DNA of 64,000 nucleotides from CAVORB01 sp963736235 (GTDB lineage: Bacteria > Pseudomonadota > Gammaproteobacteria > Chromatiales > Chromatiaceae). A model generated the notes under the pieces. The model was given only the letters and a program-made list of their open reading frames with translations, did no database searches and had not been told where the DNA came from. Made by a program: the position numbers and the translations under genes. This document shows positions 8,536 to 17,208 of the stretch, piece by piece (positions within the stretch are counted from its first letter, which is position 1; the number at the start of each line of letters is the position of its first letter). The stretch lies in assembly GCA_963736235.1 (NCBI GenBank), contig CAVTOR010000006.1:248001-312000 (forward strand). Direction: 5' to 3'.

Positions 8536-9312
8536 ATGAGAGCCTTCATCGCCCTACTCCTGTCCTGCGTCCTATCCGTTTGCGTCGTCCAGGCATCCGA
8601 TCTCGACAAGGAGAAGCGCTGGGCCGACCAGATCGTCGACGCCCTCATCGATGGGGAGGCCGAGTGGCTCCAGGCGGGAGACGTCGAGTTCCTCGGCATC
8701 TACACGGAGGCGGAAGAGCCGAGCGGACGCGCCGCCCTGGTGCTGCACGGCGTTGGCGTCCACCCGAACTGGCCCCAGGTGGTCCAACCTCTGCGCGCCG
8801 GCCTGCCGTCCCACGGCTGGGACACCCTGTCGCTGCAGATGCCTGTGCTGGCCAATGAGGCGGAGCACAAGGACTACGCCCCGCTGTTCGATGAGGTCGC
8901 GCCGCGCATCCGGGCCGGCATCTCCTTCCTGCGCGAGAAGGGGGCCAAGGAGATCGTCATCGTCGCCCACAGTTTGGGTGCGGACATGGCGTCGTACTAT
9001 CTCGCGGGCGAACCGCCGGGCGTCGCCGCCCTTGTCGGCATCGGTATGTCGGGCGGCGAAGATGACCCGCGCATGGACAACGTCGTCTCCCTGGCCAAGG
9101 TGCGCGTGCCGGTGCTCGACCTCTACGGTCAGAACGACCTCGACGACGTTGTCAGCACCGCCGCGGAACGCGCCAAGGCGGCGGCAGGAAATCCCGCCTT
9201 CTCACAGGTCCAGGTGCCGGAGGCGGACCACTTCTTCGACGGCCACGAGGCAGCGTTGCAGGAGATCGTTGTCGAATGGCTCGACGAGACGGTCCCGCCA
9301 ACGGTCGAGTAG
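8536..9312 (+). CDS. DUF3530-type alpha/beta hydrolase, exported
   Basis: 258 residues from ATG 8536, preceded by GGGGAG about 8 bp upstream. A signal peptide (MRAFIALLLSCVLSVCVVQA) indicates export. The alpha/beta-hydrolase elements are in order: strand and turn ALVLHGVGVHPNW, nucleophile elbow VAHSLGAD (Ser), acid in LDLYGQNDLDD, and histidine in EADHFFDGHEA. The arrangement and length match DUF3530 proteins of gammaproteobacteria, whose substrate is not established. It follows the DUF6279 lipoprotein by 111 bp on the same strand. Confidence 0.8.
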   Translation: MRAFIALLLSCVLSVCVVQASDLDKEKRWADQIVDALIDGEAEWLQAGDVEFLGIYTEAEEPSGRAALVLHGVGVHPNWPQVVQPLRAGLPSHGWDTLSLQMPVLANEAEHKDYAPLFDEVAPRIRAGISFLREKGAKEIVIVAHSLGADMASYYLAGEPPGVAALVGIGMSGGEDDPRMDNVVSLAKVRVPVLDLYGQNDLDDVVSTAAERAKAAAGNPAFSQVQVPEADHFFDGHEAALQEIVVEWLDETVPPTVE

Positions 9313-9376
9313 CCCGCCGGCCGCGCCCGCCAATCCCCGTCGGTTTATACTGGCTGCTGTTTGGCGCGGGCGCGAT

Positions 9377-9403
9377 AGCCCGTCTCGATTCACGAGACGG
9401 GCT
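9377..9403 (+). promoter_or_regulatory. 11-bp perfect hairpin in the wbpE-like leader
   Basis: AGCCCGTCTCG / CGAGACGGGCT with a 5-nt loop (ATTCA), ending 25 bp before the ATG at 9429. A TATACT-like -10 (near 9350) lies upstream, so the hairpin would fall in the 5' untranslated region. No U-tract follows, so it is not a classical terminator for the upstream hydrolase. Confidence 0.5.
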
Positions 9404-9428
9404 CCAATCACGGAATCAGGCCAAGATC

Positions 9429-10508
9429 ATGCAATTCATCGACCTCCAGGCTCAGTATCGTCAGCTCCAGAAACAGATCGACGCGCGCATCCATCGCGTA
9501 CTGGACCACAGCCGCTACATCCTCGGGCCCGAGGTGGCGGAGCTGGAGTCGCTGCTCGCCGAATACGTCGGCGTCAAGCACTGCATCGGCATATCGAGCG
9601 GCACCGATGCCCTGCTGGTCGCAATGATGGCGCTGGACATCGCGCCCGGCGACGAGGTGATCACGACGCCCTTCACCTTCATCGCCACCGGGGAGACGAT
9701 CGCGCTGCTGGGAGCCACGCCTGTGTTCCTCGACATCGACCCGCGCACCTACAACATCGATCCCAGCTTGATCGAGGGCGCGATCACCCGCCGCACACGG
9801 GCCATCATGCCGGTGAGCCTCTACGGACAGTGCGCCGAGATGGACGCCATCAACGCCATCGCCGAAAGCCACGGCCTGCCTGTGATCGAGGACGCGGCCC
9901 AGAGCTTCGGCGCCAGCTACAAGGGGCGGCGCTCCTGCGGCCTCTCCACCATCGGCTGCACCAGCTTCTTCCCGTCGAAGCCATTGGGCTGCTACGGCGA
10001 CGGGGGCGCCTGCTTCACGGACGACGACGACCTGGCCACGCGGATACGCCAGATCGCCGCCCACGGTCAGGACCGGCGTTACCATCATCCGCTGATCGGC
10101 ATCAACGGACGCCTGGACACCATTCAGGCGGCGGTGCTGCTGGCCAAGATGGAGGTGTTTCCGCGCGAGGTCGAGGAGCGCGCGCGCATTGGACAGCGCT
10201 ATTCGGACCTGCTCGGCGACAAGGTACAAACGCCCTACATCGAGCCCTACAACACCAGCGTCTATGCCCAGTACACCATTCAGGTCGAGGATCGCGACGG
10301 GCTCGCCGAGCGGCTCAACGCGAGCGGCGTCCCGACCGCCGTGCACTATCCTGCCCCGTTGACCGAGCAGCCAGCCCTCAAGGCCTTCTCCGCGGACACG
10401 CCGCGGGCCAGCGCCGCCGCCGCGCGCGTGCTGAGCCTGCCGATGTCGCCCTGGCTGAGCACGGAAGACCAAGACGCTATCGTCGCCTGCATCGACTCCG
10501 CGCTCTAA
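9429..10508 (+). CDS. WbpE-like PLP-dependent sugar aminotransferase (DegT/DnrJ/EryC1 family)
   Basis: 359 residues. DegT family enzymes transfer an amino group from glutamate to a keto-sugar nucleotide; WbpE of Pseudomonas aeruginosa acts on the 3-keto derivative of UDP-GlcNAcA. The sequence follows WbpE closely as I remember it: SRYILGPEVAELE, the cofactor region SSGTDAL, PVSLYGQCAEMDAINAIAES, EDAAQSFGASYKG, and the PLP-binding lysine in FFPSKPLGCYGDGGA (Lys184). Normally it is surrounded by other O-antigen/amino-sugar genes (wbpA, B, D). None is present here, so it is an orphan in this window. Family certain; exact sugar substrate inferred. Confidence 0.88.
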   Translation: MQFIDLQAQYRQLQKQIDARIHRVLDHSRYILGPEVAELESLLAEYVGVKHCIGISSGTDALLVAMMALDIAPGDEVITTPFTFIATGETIALLGATPVFLDIDPRTYNIDPSLIEGAITRRTRAIMPVSLYGQCAEMDAINAIAESHGLPVIEDAAQSFGASYKGRRSCGLSTIGCTSFFPSKPLGCYGDGGACFTDDDDLATRIRQIAAHGQDRRYHHPLIGINGRLDTIQAAVLLAKMEVFPREVEERARIGQRYSDLLGDKVQTPYIEPYNTSVYAQYTIQVEDRDGLAERLNASGVPTAVHYPAPLTEQPALKAFSADTPRASAAAARVLSLPMSPWLSTEDQDAIVACIDSAL

Positions 10509-10546
10509 TACGCTGTTGATTGGCCATCGTGGCTAAAGACGACAAA

Positions 10547-10574
10547 CCACCCAAGAAGCGTAGTTCCCGGGTGG
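10547..10574. terminator. Possible bidirectional terminator hairpin
   Basis: CCACCC (10547-10552) pairs with GGGTGG (10569-10574) between the convergent wbpE-like and CinA-like genes. The stem is short, the loop is long and there is no clear U-tract, so this is a weak call. Confidence 0.3.
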
Positions 10575-10618
10575 CTTCATTCTACAGCGCTGGCTGACTG
10601 AGCGCTTCCCGCGTCTCC

Positions 10619-11365
10619 CTACCGCTCTTCGGGCTCAATCTCGAAGCGGATGCCCTCCGCTTGCAGTGCCTTGCACAGCAGCGCGAAACCCCGGTCGACG
10701 CCGGATCGGCCCCTCAGCCCGAGTTGTATGTATGCCCCGTCCCCGAGGTGCGGCAGGCTGAAAAGCTTGAGTCCGGGGAGATCGCCGGAAAGTCTTTGCA
10801 TGAGCGGCACGAGTCGGCTTTCGGGCACCTCGCGCACCATCACAGAGCGCTCTCGCTTGCGGCCGTCGCCGGCCGGATAGCACCGATCGAGCACGGCCTC
10901 GGCCATCGGCCACGCCATCTGGGGGAAGCCTGGAAGGAAGAAGTGCTGCCCGAGGCGGAAGCCCGGTATCTGGTTGTACGGGTTCGCAATCAACTCGCAC
11001 CCCGCGGGAAGATCCGCCATCAGTATGCGATGCGGATAGGCGTCGTGGCCGAAGCGCGCCTCGATCAGGTCTCGCGCCTCCGCGTGCCGTTCGAGATGCA
11101 CGCCTGCGGCCCGGGCGGCGCAGGCGCGAGTGTGATCGTCGGGAGTCGCGCCGATGCCGCCGCAGACGAAAACGGGGTCAGCCCGCGCCATGGAGAAGCG
11201 CAGGTGATCGGTCAAGACCTCCGGATCATCGGGCAGCAGCCAGTGCCAGGCGAGTTCGTGCCCGCGTTCCGCGAGCATGGGCTTGAAACGGCCGAGGTGC
11301 TTGTCGGCGCGCTTGCCGTTGAGCACCTCGTCCCCGATGACGATGAGTCCGAAGGCGAGTGACAT
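10619..11365 (-). CDS. CinA N-terminal/MoCF-domain (molybdopterin-binding) protein
   Basis: 248 residues from ATG 11365 (MSLAFGLIVIGDEVLNGKR); the open frame extends 38 codons further but without similarity. The MoCF_biosynth/CinA N-terminal signatures are GDEVLNGKRADKHLG, FVCGGIGATPDDHTR and FFLPGFPQMAWPM. By family it binds molybdopterin-like ligands or hydrolyses pyrophosphate bonds in nucleotides. There is no C-terminal PncC/CinA amidase domain, so this is the stand-alone form. The glutathione peroxidase gene is upstream on the same strand, separated by a strong hairpin. Confidence 0.85.
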   Translation of the reverse strand: MSLAFGLIVIGDEVLNGKRADKHLGRFKPMLAERGHELAWHWLLPDDPEVLTDHLRFSMARADPVFVCGGIGATPDDHTRACAARAAGVHLERHAEARDLIEARFGHDAYPHRILMADLPAGCELIANPYNQIPGFRLGQHFFLPGFPQMAWPMAEAVLDRCYPAGDGRKRERSVMVREVPESRLVPLMQRLSGDLPGLKLFSLPHLGDGAYIQLGLRGRSGVDRGFALLCKALQAEGIRFEIEPEER

Positions 11366-11448
11366 CGGACCGGATACTAACAGCTCGGACGGGCAAACCG
11401 CCCGGGAATGTGCTAATAGATTCAGCCCATCCCGCGACACAATAATTC

Positions 11449-11486
11449 GACGCTGATTTTGGCCGGCACGGCCAATCATCAGCGTC
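11449..11486 (-). terminator. Strong hairpin after glutathione peroxidase
   Basis: GACGCTGAT (11449-11457) pairs perfectly with ATCAGCGTC (11478-11486). An inner TGGCC/GGCCA stem extends the helix. It begins 4 bp after the stop codon (11490-11492) of the frame-corrected peroxidase, which supports that corrected 3' end. No long U-run follows. Confidence 0.6.
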
Positions 11487-11489
11487 TCG

Positions 11490-12039
11490 CTACAGCAGGC
11501 CCTCGATCGCCGAGACGACCTTGTTGCTCTCGGGCGAGGTGACGCTGGAGAAGTAGTCGACGACCTTGCCGTTCCGGTCGATCAGGTACTTGTAGAAGTT
11601 CCACTTGGGATAGGCACCGGCCTCCTGGGCCAGCAGGCTCGAACATGGGATCCGCCACGCCCTTCTTGACCCGGGTCTTCTCGAACATCGGGAACTCGAC
11701 CGAGTAGGTGAGTCGGCAGAACTGCTGGATCTGTTGTTCGGTGCCGGGCTCCTGGTTTCCGAAGTCGTTGGAGGGAAAGCCGAGCACGACGAACCCCCGA
11801 TCCTTGTAGCGGCGATAGAGCGCCTCGAGACCCTCGTACTGGCCCGTAAAGGCGCACTTGCTGGCGGTGTTCACCACCAGGATCACCTGTCCGGCGTAAG
11901 CGTCGCAAAGGCGAACGACCTCGTCGCCGGCGAGTCGCCGCTTCTCGAAGTCGAGAATGGGCGGGCAGGAGTCCGCACCGCTGGCGGCACCGCCGTAAGC
12001 GAGCCCACCAAGGGTGAGCAGGGTCGCAAACATCTTCAT
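11490..12039 (-). CDS. Glutathione peroxidase family protein, frameshifted near 11638
   Basis: Thiol-dependent peroxide reductase with a signal peptide (MKMFATLLTLGGLAYGGAASG), hence probably periplasmic. The peroxidatic cysteine is in NTASKCAFTGQYEG (Cys form, not Sec), and the catalytic Gln in GFPSNDFGNQEPG. After ADPMFE the frame is lost. Removing one base in the GG at about 11637-11638 restores LLAQEAGAYPKWNFYKYLID, containing the catalytic Trp/Asn of WNFxK, and ends at the stop at 11490-11492. As given, the protein would instead read on to a nonsense tail ending at 11479. Either a sequencing error or a recent frameshift; the intact residues favour error. Confidence 0.82.
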
Positions 12040-12290
12040 CCGTCTGCCTCCGGGAAATGAACAGAATTTGTACCAGCTTCCGACATGGGGTTGCTTCGCT
12101 GCTTAACAATCGACCACTCCCCAGGGTCAAAGCGGGAGGCCACGTGACGCCCAGCGCCAAGGTCGCGCGCGCGATCCGATGGCTTTGCCGCCCGTGCGCC
12201 TGAGGCTGGTCATTTCCTCGACAGGTTTGAAAACCGCGCCGGCGAACCGATGTAACAGTCTGCACTTCCAAGTCAGGAGCCCGAGTCACG

Positions 12291-13034
12291 ATGGGAGAAT
12301 GGGTCAGAGGGCGGGTCACCGCCAAGAAACAGTGGGCCGACAGTCTGTTCAGCCTCCGGATCGACGCGCCGATGGACGCGTTCGTCGCGGGCCAGTACGC
12401 GAAGGTCGCACTGGACGTGGGCGATGAACGCGTCGGCCGGCCGTACTCGTTGGTCAACGCGCCGGATCAGCGCCCACTCGAGATCTACTTCAACGAGGTG
12501 CTGGAAGGCCCCTTGACGCCGCGCCTGTCCGACCTGGACGAGGGCGATGGCCTGTGGGTGTCCAGCAAGCCCGGCGGGATCTTCACCATGGACAACGTGG
12601 TATCGCGCCGCCACCTTTGGTTGCTCGCGACGGGCACGGCCCTGGGTGTCTACCTGTCGATCCTGCGGACGCCGGAGCCTTGGGAGCGCTTCGAACGCGT
12701 CATTCTGGTCCACGGCGTGCGCAATGCGGACGAGTTGACCTACCAGGACATCGTCGCCGAGCTCGCACGGCAACACGGCGACCGTTTCCAATTTGTTACG
12801 GCGCTGAGCCGCGAACGTCGAGACGGCCCGCTGCACGGACGCATCACCCACCTGTTGCAGATCGGAGACTTGGAAGCCGCCGCCGGCTTCCGGATTCACC
12901 CCGACGACAGCCACCTGATGCTGTGCGGCAACTCGGAAATGATCAAGGACGTGCGCGCGATTCTTGAGTCCCGGGGGCTGCGTCGTCACCGCAGGCACGA
13001 ACCCGGTCACTACACGACGGAGCAGTATCACTGA
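12291..13034 (+). CDS. fpr: Ferredoxin--NADP+ reductase
   Basis: 247 residues, the usual size of bacterial Fpr, a cytosolic FAD enzyme passing electrons between NADPH and ferredoxin or flavodoxin. The FAD-binding site is GRPYSLVNAP; an NADP-binding region LLATGTALGVYLSIL and the later MLCGNSEMIKDV (C-G-x-x-x-M pattern) follow. The C-terminus GHYTTEQYH has the aromatic-containing end found in this subfamily. It sits upstream of the photolyase and FAD oxidoreductase genes and next to (divergent from) the peroxidase, consistent with oxidative-stress repair. Direct coupling is inference. Confidence 0.92.
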   Translation: MGEWVRGRVTAKKQWADSLFSLRIDAPMDAFVAGQYAKVALDVGDERVGRPYSLVNAPDQRPLEIYFNEVLEGPLTPRLSDLDEGDGLWVSSKPGGIFTMDNVVSRRHLWLLATGTALGVYLSILRTPEPWERFERVILVHGVRNADELTYQDIVAELARQHGDRFQFVTALSRERRDGPLHGRITHLLQIGDLEAAAGFRIHPDDSHLMLCGNSEMIKDVRAILESRGLRRHRRHEPGHYTTEQYH

Positions 13035-13242
13035 GGGAATCGGGGTGGCCGACCTGCTGGCAGTCGTGGAGGCGTCCCCGGCGAGTGCATTTCTCATCGG
13101 CGCCACCCTCGCCTGTGTGAAGCGCTACCGCACGGACGAACCTCCCGATGCGGCCGACAATATTGGTTCCTTGGGTACAGTCTTCGGACGCCGGATTGCC
13201 TGCCGGCATCGCAGACGTGCCGGTTGAGCGCCGTGTAACCCC

Positions 13243-14784
13243 ATGACCATCCGCGCGCCGCGACGACTCATCGTCATCCTCGGCGATCAGCTCGACCACG
13301 AGGGGGCGGCGCTGGCGGATCTTGATCCTTCGCTCGACCTGATTTGGATGTGCGAGGCCTCCGAGGAGGCCACCCACGTACCTTCCCACAAGGCGCGCAC
13401 CGCGCTGTTCTTGAGCGCCATGCGCCATTTCCGGGATGAACTGTCCGCCGCCGGGATACCGGTTCGCTACCGGACGCTCGACCGGGAAGGGGACATCTCG
13501 CTCGCCACGGCCCTGCGGCAGGATATCGACGCGCTAAAGCCCCAGGGCGTCGTGATGACCGAGCCCGGCGAGTATCGCATCGCCGCCGCCCTGCGCGATG
13601 TCTGCCGGGATGCCGGCCTCGACCCGGAGCAACGCGAGGACAGGCACTTCATCTGCTCGCGACAGGCCTTTCAGGCCTGGGCTTCCGGCCGCAAGACAAC
13701 GCGGCTGGAGCACTTCTACCGCCACCTGCGTAAAGCCGAAGGTGTGCTCGTCGAAGACGGCAAACCCGCCGCCGGCCGCTGGAACTTCGACGCGGACAAT
13801 CGCAAGGCCTTCGGGCGTACGGGACCCGGACTGGTACCGCCACCACTCCGGTTCCCGCCGGACGGCGCCACGCGCAAGGTATTGGAACTGGTCGATCGGC
13901 GCTTTCCCGACGGACCGGGTTCGAACTCAGGCTTCGACTGGCCGGTGACCCGGCGCCAGGCGCTGGCGGCTCTTGAGGATTTCGTTGCCAACCGCCTGCC
14001 CGAATTCGGCTCGTGGCAGGACGCCATGTGGGACGGAGAGCCCTGGCTCTGGCATGCCCGCCTCTCCTCCGCCATGAACCTCAAGCTGCTCAATCCGCGC
14101 GAGGTCATCGCCGAGGCCATCGGCGCCTGGGAGGCCGGTCACGCGCCCATCGCGTCGGTGGAGGGTTTCGTGCGCCAGGTCCTGGGTTGGCGAGAGTACG
14201 TGCGAGGCGTGTACTGGCTGCACATGCCGGGCTACACGCAGCGCAACGCGCTGCAAGCCGACCGCCCCCTCCCGGCCTTCTACTGGAGCGGCGAGACAGA
14301 GTACGCCTGCCTGCGCAGCGTGGTCGGTCAGGTGATCGAGCACGGCTACGCGCATCACATACAGCGCCTGATGGTTACCGGACTGTTCGCGCTGCTGCTG
14401 GGCGTGGAGCCGCGCCAGATCCATGTGTGGTACCTGGCCATGTTCGTGGACGCGGTGGAATGGGTGGAAGCACCCAATACGATCGGCATGAGCCAGTTCG
14501 CCGATGGCGGCCTGCTGGCGTCCAAGCCATACATCGCGAGTGGGAGCTACATCAACCGCATGAGCGACTACTGCCGTCGCTGCCGCTTCGACCCCAAGGA
14601 CGCGGTGGGCGAGAAGGCTTGCCCCTTCACCACATTGTTCTGGGATTTCCTCAGCCGCCACCGCGCACGCTTCGCGACCCATCCCCGGATCGGGGCCCTG
14701 TGGCGCAATCTGCAGCGCCTCGATCCGGAGCGCGTCAAGGCCATACGCGACCAGTCGGACGACCTGCGCGCCAAGCTCTCCTGA
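13243..14784 (+). CDS. FeS-BCP class cryptochrome/photolyase (PhrB/CryB-like)
   Basis: 513 residues. Members of the iron-sulfur bacterial cryptochrome/photolyase group repair (6-4) photoproducts using FAD and light. The four cluster ligands are visible at Cys356 (EYACLRS), Cys444 and Cys447 (SDYCRRCRF) and Cys460 (GEKACPF). Spacings are 88, 3 and 13, exactly those of Agrobacterium PhrB as I recall it (350/438/441/454). The N-terminal Rossmann part starts RRLIVILGDQLDHEGAAL; the FAD domain has QVLGWREYVRGVYW and AHHIQRLMVTG. Its stop is 19 bp from the FAD oxidoreductase ATG, so the two are probably co-transcribed. Confidence 0.93.
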   Translation: MTIRAPRRLIVILGDQLDHEGAALADLDPSLDLIWMCEASEEATHVPSHKARTALFLSAMRHFRDELSAAGIPVRYRTLDREGDISLATALRQDIDALKPQGVVMTEPGEYRIAAALRDVCRDAGLDPEQREDRHFICSRQAFQAWASGRKTTRLEHFYRHLRKAEGVLVEDGKPAAGRWNFDADNRKAFGRTGPGLVPPPLRFPPDGATRKVLELVDRRFPDGPGSNSGFDWPVTRRQALAALEDFVANRLPEFGSWQDAMWDGEPWLWHARLSSAMNLKLLNPREVIAEAIGAWEAGHAPIASVEGFVRQVLGWREYVRGVYWLHMPGYTQRNALQADRPLPAFYWSGETEYACLRSVVGQVIEHGYAHHIQRLMVTGLFALLLGVEPRQIHVWYLAMFVDAVEWVEAPNTIGMSQFADGGLLASKPYIASGSYINRMSDYCRRCRFDPKDAVGEKACPFTTLFWDFLSRHRARFATHPRIGALWRNLQRLDPERVKAIRDQSDDLRAKLS

Positions 14785-14803
14785 CCCAGAGGACCCTCGA
14801 ACC

Positions 14804-16114
14804 ATGAACGCGGACGTGATCATCATCGGCGCCGGTCTCTCCGGCCTGGCCTGCGCGCTGGCGCTGCGGCAACGCGGTGTCGAGCCTCTGATCCTGGAGG
14901 CTTCCGACGGGATCGGGGGACGGGTGCGCACCGATCGCCGACGCGGCTTCCTGCTCGACCGCGGCTTCCAGGTGCTGCAGACCTGGTACCCGGAGGCGCG
15001 GCGGGTGCTCGACTACGAGGCGCTCGATCTGCGTCCCTTCGAACCGGGCGCCATCGTCCGTCGCGATGGGCGCTTTCACCGCGTGAGCGATGTCTGGCGC
15101 CGCCCCGGACGCCTGCCGGAGATGCTGTTCTCGCCGGTGGGGACGGCGGGAGACAAGCTGCGCATGCTCGCCCTGCGCCGCCGAGCCCTGCAGGGGGACC
15201 TGGAAACCCTATACGCGCGTGCGGAGACCGACTCGCTCTCACTGCTCCGGGGGATGGGCTTCTCCCGGCTTGTGATAGACAGCTTCTTCAAGCCGTTTTT
15301 CGCCGGCGTCTTCTTCGAGCCGGACCTCAAGATATCCAGCCGCGCCTTCGATTTCGTGTTTCGCGCCTTTGCGCTCGGGGATACGGCCCTCCCCGCCCGT
15401 GGCATGGCCGAGATCCCGACCCAGCTCGCGGCCCGCCTGCCCAGGGAGTCTATCCGCTTGACGGCACGGGTGCGGCAACTCCTGGACGGACAGGTCGTCT
15501 TGGCGTCAGGCGAGCGCCTGCGCGCCCACGCCGTCGTCATCGCCACCGACGGCCGCTCGGCGGCGCGGCTCCTGGGGCGTCCCGAGCTCCCCGCCACCCG
15601 CGGCACCACCTGCTTCTATTTCGCGGCCGACCGGGCACCAGTGTCGGGACGGGAACTGGTGCTCAACGGTGAGGGGCGCGGGCTGATCAACAGCCTGCTG
15701 GTTCCGAGCAACCTGTCCGACGCTTACGCGCCCGCGGGCCTGCATCTGGTCGCCGTCAATCTGTTCGGCGCCGGGCGCGATCCGGCCGAGCTCGAGCCCC
15801 CGCTGCGCAGGGAGCTGTCGGACTGGTTCGGCAAATGGGCCCTGGGCTGGAAGCGGATCGCGGTCTACCGGCTACCGGACGCCCTACCGGATCAGGCCCC
15901 GCCGGTATCCTATCCAGGCCACCGGGACGGGCGTATCGGGGAGCGGTTGTGGGTCTGCGGTGAGCTGGACGCGGCCCCATCCATCCAGTGGGCGCTGTAT
16001 TCCGGCGGGCGTGCGGGCGCGACCGTTGCGGCTGCTTTGCGTCGAGGCCGCGCCGGGTCCCCTCCGCAATTCCCCGCAACGAACCCGGCGGCAAGTGCCA
16101 ACGGTTCGCGATGA
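14804..16114 (+). CDS. NAD(P)/FAD-dependent oxidoreductase (amine oxidase/phytoene desaturase-like)
   Basis: 436 residues. The ADP-binding Rossmann motif is at the extreme N-terminus (DVIIIGAGLSGLACALAL), followed by EASDGIGGRVRTDRRRGFLLDRGFQ, the second conserved block of flavin amine oxidases and carotenoid desaturases. Near the C-terminus, RLWVCGELDAAPSIQWALYSG is the FAD-closing motif. A Pro/Ala-rich tail of about 20 residues has no counterpart. Substrate unknown. The pairing with the FeS-type photolyase 19 bp upstream suggests a pigment or photoprotective role, but that is inference. Confidence 0.83.
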   Translation: MNADVIIIGAGLSGLACALALRQRGVEPLILEASDGIGGRVRTDRRRGFLLDRGFQVLQTWYPEARRVLDYEALDLRPFEPGAIVRRDGRFHRVSDVWRRPGRLPEMLFSPVGTAGDKLRMLALRRRALQGDLETLYARAETDSLSLLRGMGFSRLVIDSFFKPFFAGVFFEPDLKISSRAFDFVFRAFALGDTALPARGMAEIPTQLAARLPRESIRLTARVRQLLDGQVVLASGERLRAHAVVIATDGRSAARLLGRPELPATRGTTCFYFAADRAPVSGRELVLNGEGRGLINSLLVPSNLSDAYAPAGLHLVAVNLFGAGRDPAELEPPLRRELSDWFGKWALGWKRIAVYRLPDALPDQAPPVSYPGHRDGRIGERLWVCGELDAAPSIQWALYSGGRAGATVAAALRRGRAGSPPQFPATNPAASANGSR

Positions 16115-16494
16115 ACAACGTCCGGTGCATCGACGGTTGTCGCGGCGACTGACTCTGGTGGCCCCTCGTTTGAAAAAGGATAGTTCACGGCCCGGATGCT
16201 GAGCTCGGCGGCCTGTGCCCGCTATAAGGTGGAACTCGAAACCGACGCTCACGGGCTGGCCATGGAAATGGTTTACGCCCGCACTTAGCCCTTGGCGTGC
16301 AAACCCAACCAAAGCGCCCGGTTGAATCCCCAGGAGCGATCTCCTATCGTACGGTCGGCCGCGGGGCGGGGCTTTAGCACCGCTGGAGGGCCTGCGCGGG
16401 AGCGCCCAGATCGGTGCGAAACCCGCCTCTCGCTGGCTCACCACCCAAGGCCAACCGAAATAACAATCCCACGCCAGATCAGGAGTATTGGAGT
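16115..16494. other. Intergenic region, nothing coding seen
   Basis: 380 bp between the FAD oxidoreductase and the cytochrome gene. I see no convincing ORF, RNA gene or repeat. It must hold the promoter of the cytochrome gene; the AGGAG Shine-Dalgarno is at about 16481-16485, with the ATG at 16495. Confidence 0.5.
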
Positions 16495-17154
16495 ATGAGT
16501 CACGCCCTGACGCGATCCCTCCTTTTGGCCCTCGCGGCCGCGATCCCGCTGCAAACCAACGCGGCAGACGAGCCGGACCTGGAGCGGGGCAAGGCTCTGC
16601 ACCGCCAGTGCGCCCTCTGCCACGGCCTCTATTCTCAGGGCATCCTGGGCGGCAAATACCCGCGATTGGCGGGGTACCCGGAGTACTACACGATCGAGAT
16701 GATCGAGAAGTATAAGGACAACACCCTCAGCTATCCCGCGATGACGGTGGTCGGCGGCTTGCGCAGCTTGTCCGAGGCGGACATCGAGAGCCTCGCCGCC
16801 TACATCGCGGATATCGAGCTTGCCCAGGTCTTTCCGCTAGACATCCCGACCCCCGAGGGTGACCTGGAGGAGGGCGAGGATCTTTACCAGGGAGACTGCA
16901 AGACCTGCCACGGACGCAAGGGCGAGGGCAAGACCCGCAAGGAATCCCCTCCCCTGCGCGGCCAATACACCGAATACCTGGCGCGCCAGATCGAGATGTT
17001 CCTCAACAAGGAGCGCATCCACGCGGACGACGATGAGGACGAGACCTTCGTCGACTACAAGCCCGAGGAGATCCGCAACATCCTCGCCTATGTCGCGACC
17101 CTCGACGACGACCAGGCCGCGGCGGATGATGACGAGAAAGAGGACGAGAAGTAG
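16495..17154 (+). CDS. Diheme cytochrome c (c4-like), periplasmic
   Basis: 219 residues from ATG 16495, with AGGAG upstream. A signal peptide (LTRSLLLALAAAIPLQTNA) is followed by two cytochrome c domains, each with a CxxCH heme site: CALCHGLYSQG and CKTCHGRKGEG. Candidate distal methionines are in SYPAMTVVGG and RQIEMFLNKE. This is the tandem-domain layout of cytochrome c4 and related electron carriers. The last 16 residues are almost all Asp/Glu/Lys (DDDQAAADDDEKEDEK), an unusual acidic tail. A DUF302 gene starts 54 bp downstream, probably in the same transcript. Confidence 0.9.
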   Translation: MSHALTRSLLLALAAAIPLQTNAADEPDLERGKALHRQCALCHGLYSQGILGGKYPRLAGYPEYYTIEMIEKYKDNTLSYPAMTVVGGLRSLSEADIESLAAYIADIELAQVFPLDIPTPEGDLEEGEDLYQGDCKTCHGRKGEGKTRKESPPLRGQYTEYLARQIEMFLNKERIHADDDEDETFVDYKPEEIRNILAYVATLDDDQAAADDDEKEDEK

Positions 17155-17208
17155 CCGCCGTCCCGATAATCCGTCGTTTTCGAACAGTTTCCCCGCAGGA
17201 GTCAGATC

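Noticed and set aside
13045..13227. Possible 60-aa ORF from GTG between fpr and the photolyase
   Set aside because: The first 48 codons look mildly coding, but there is no ribosome site, family match or terminator, and the end is Arg-rich junk.
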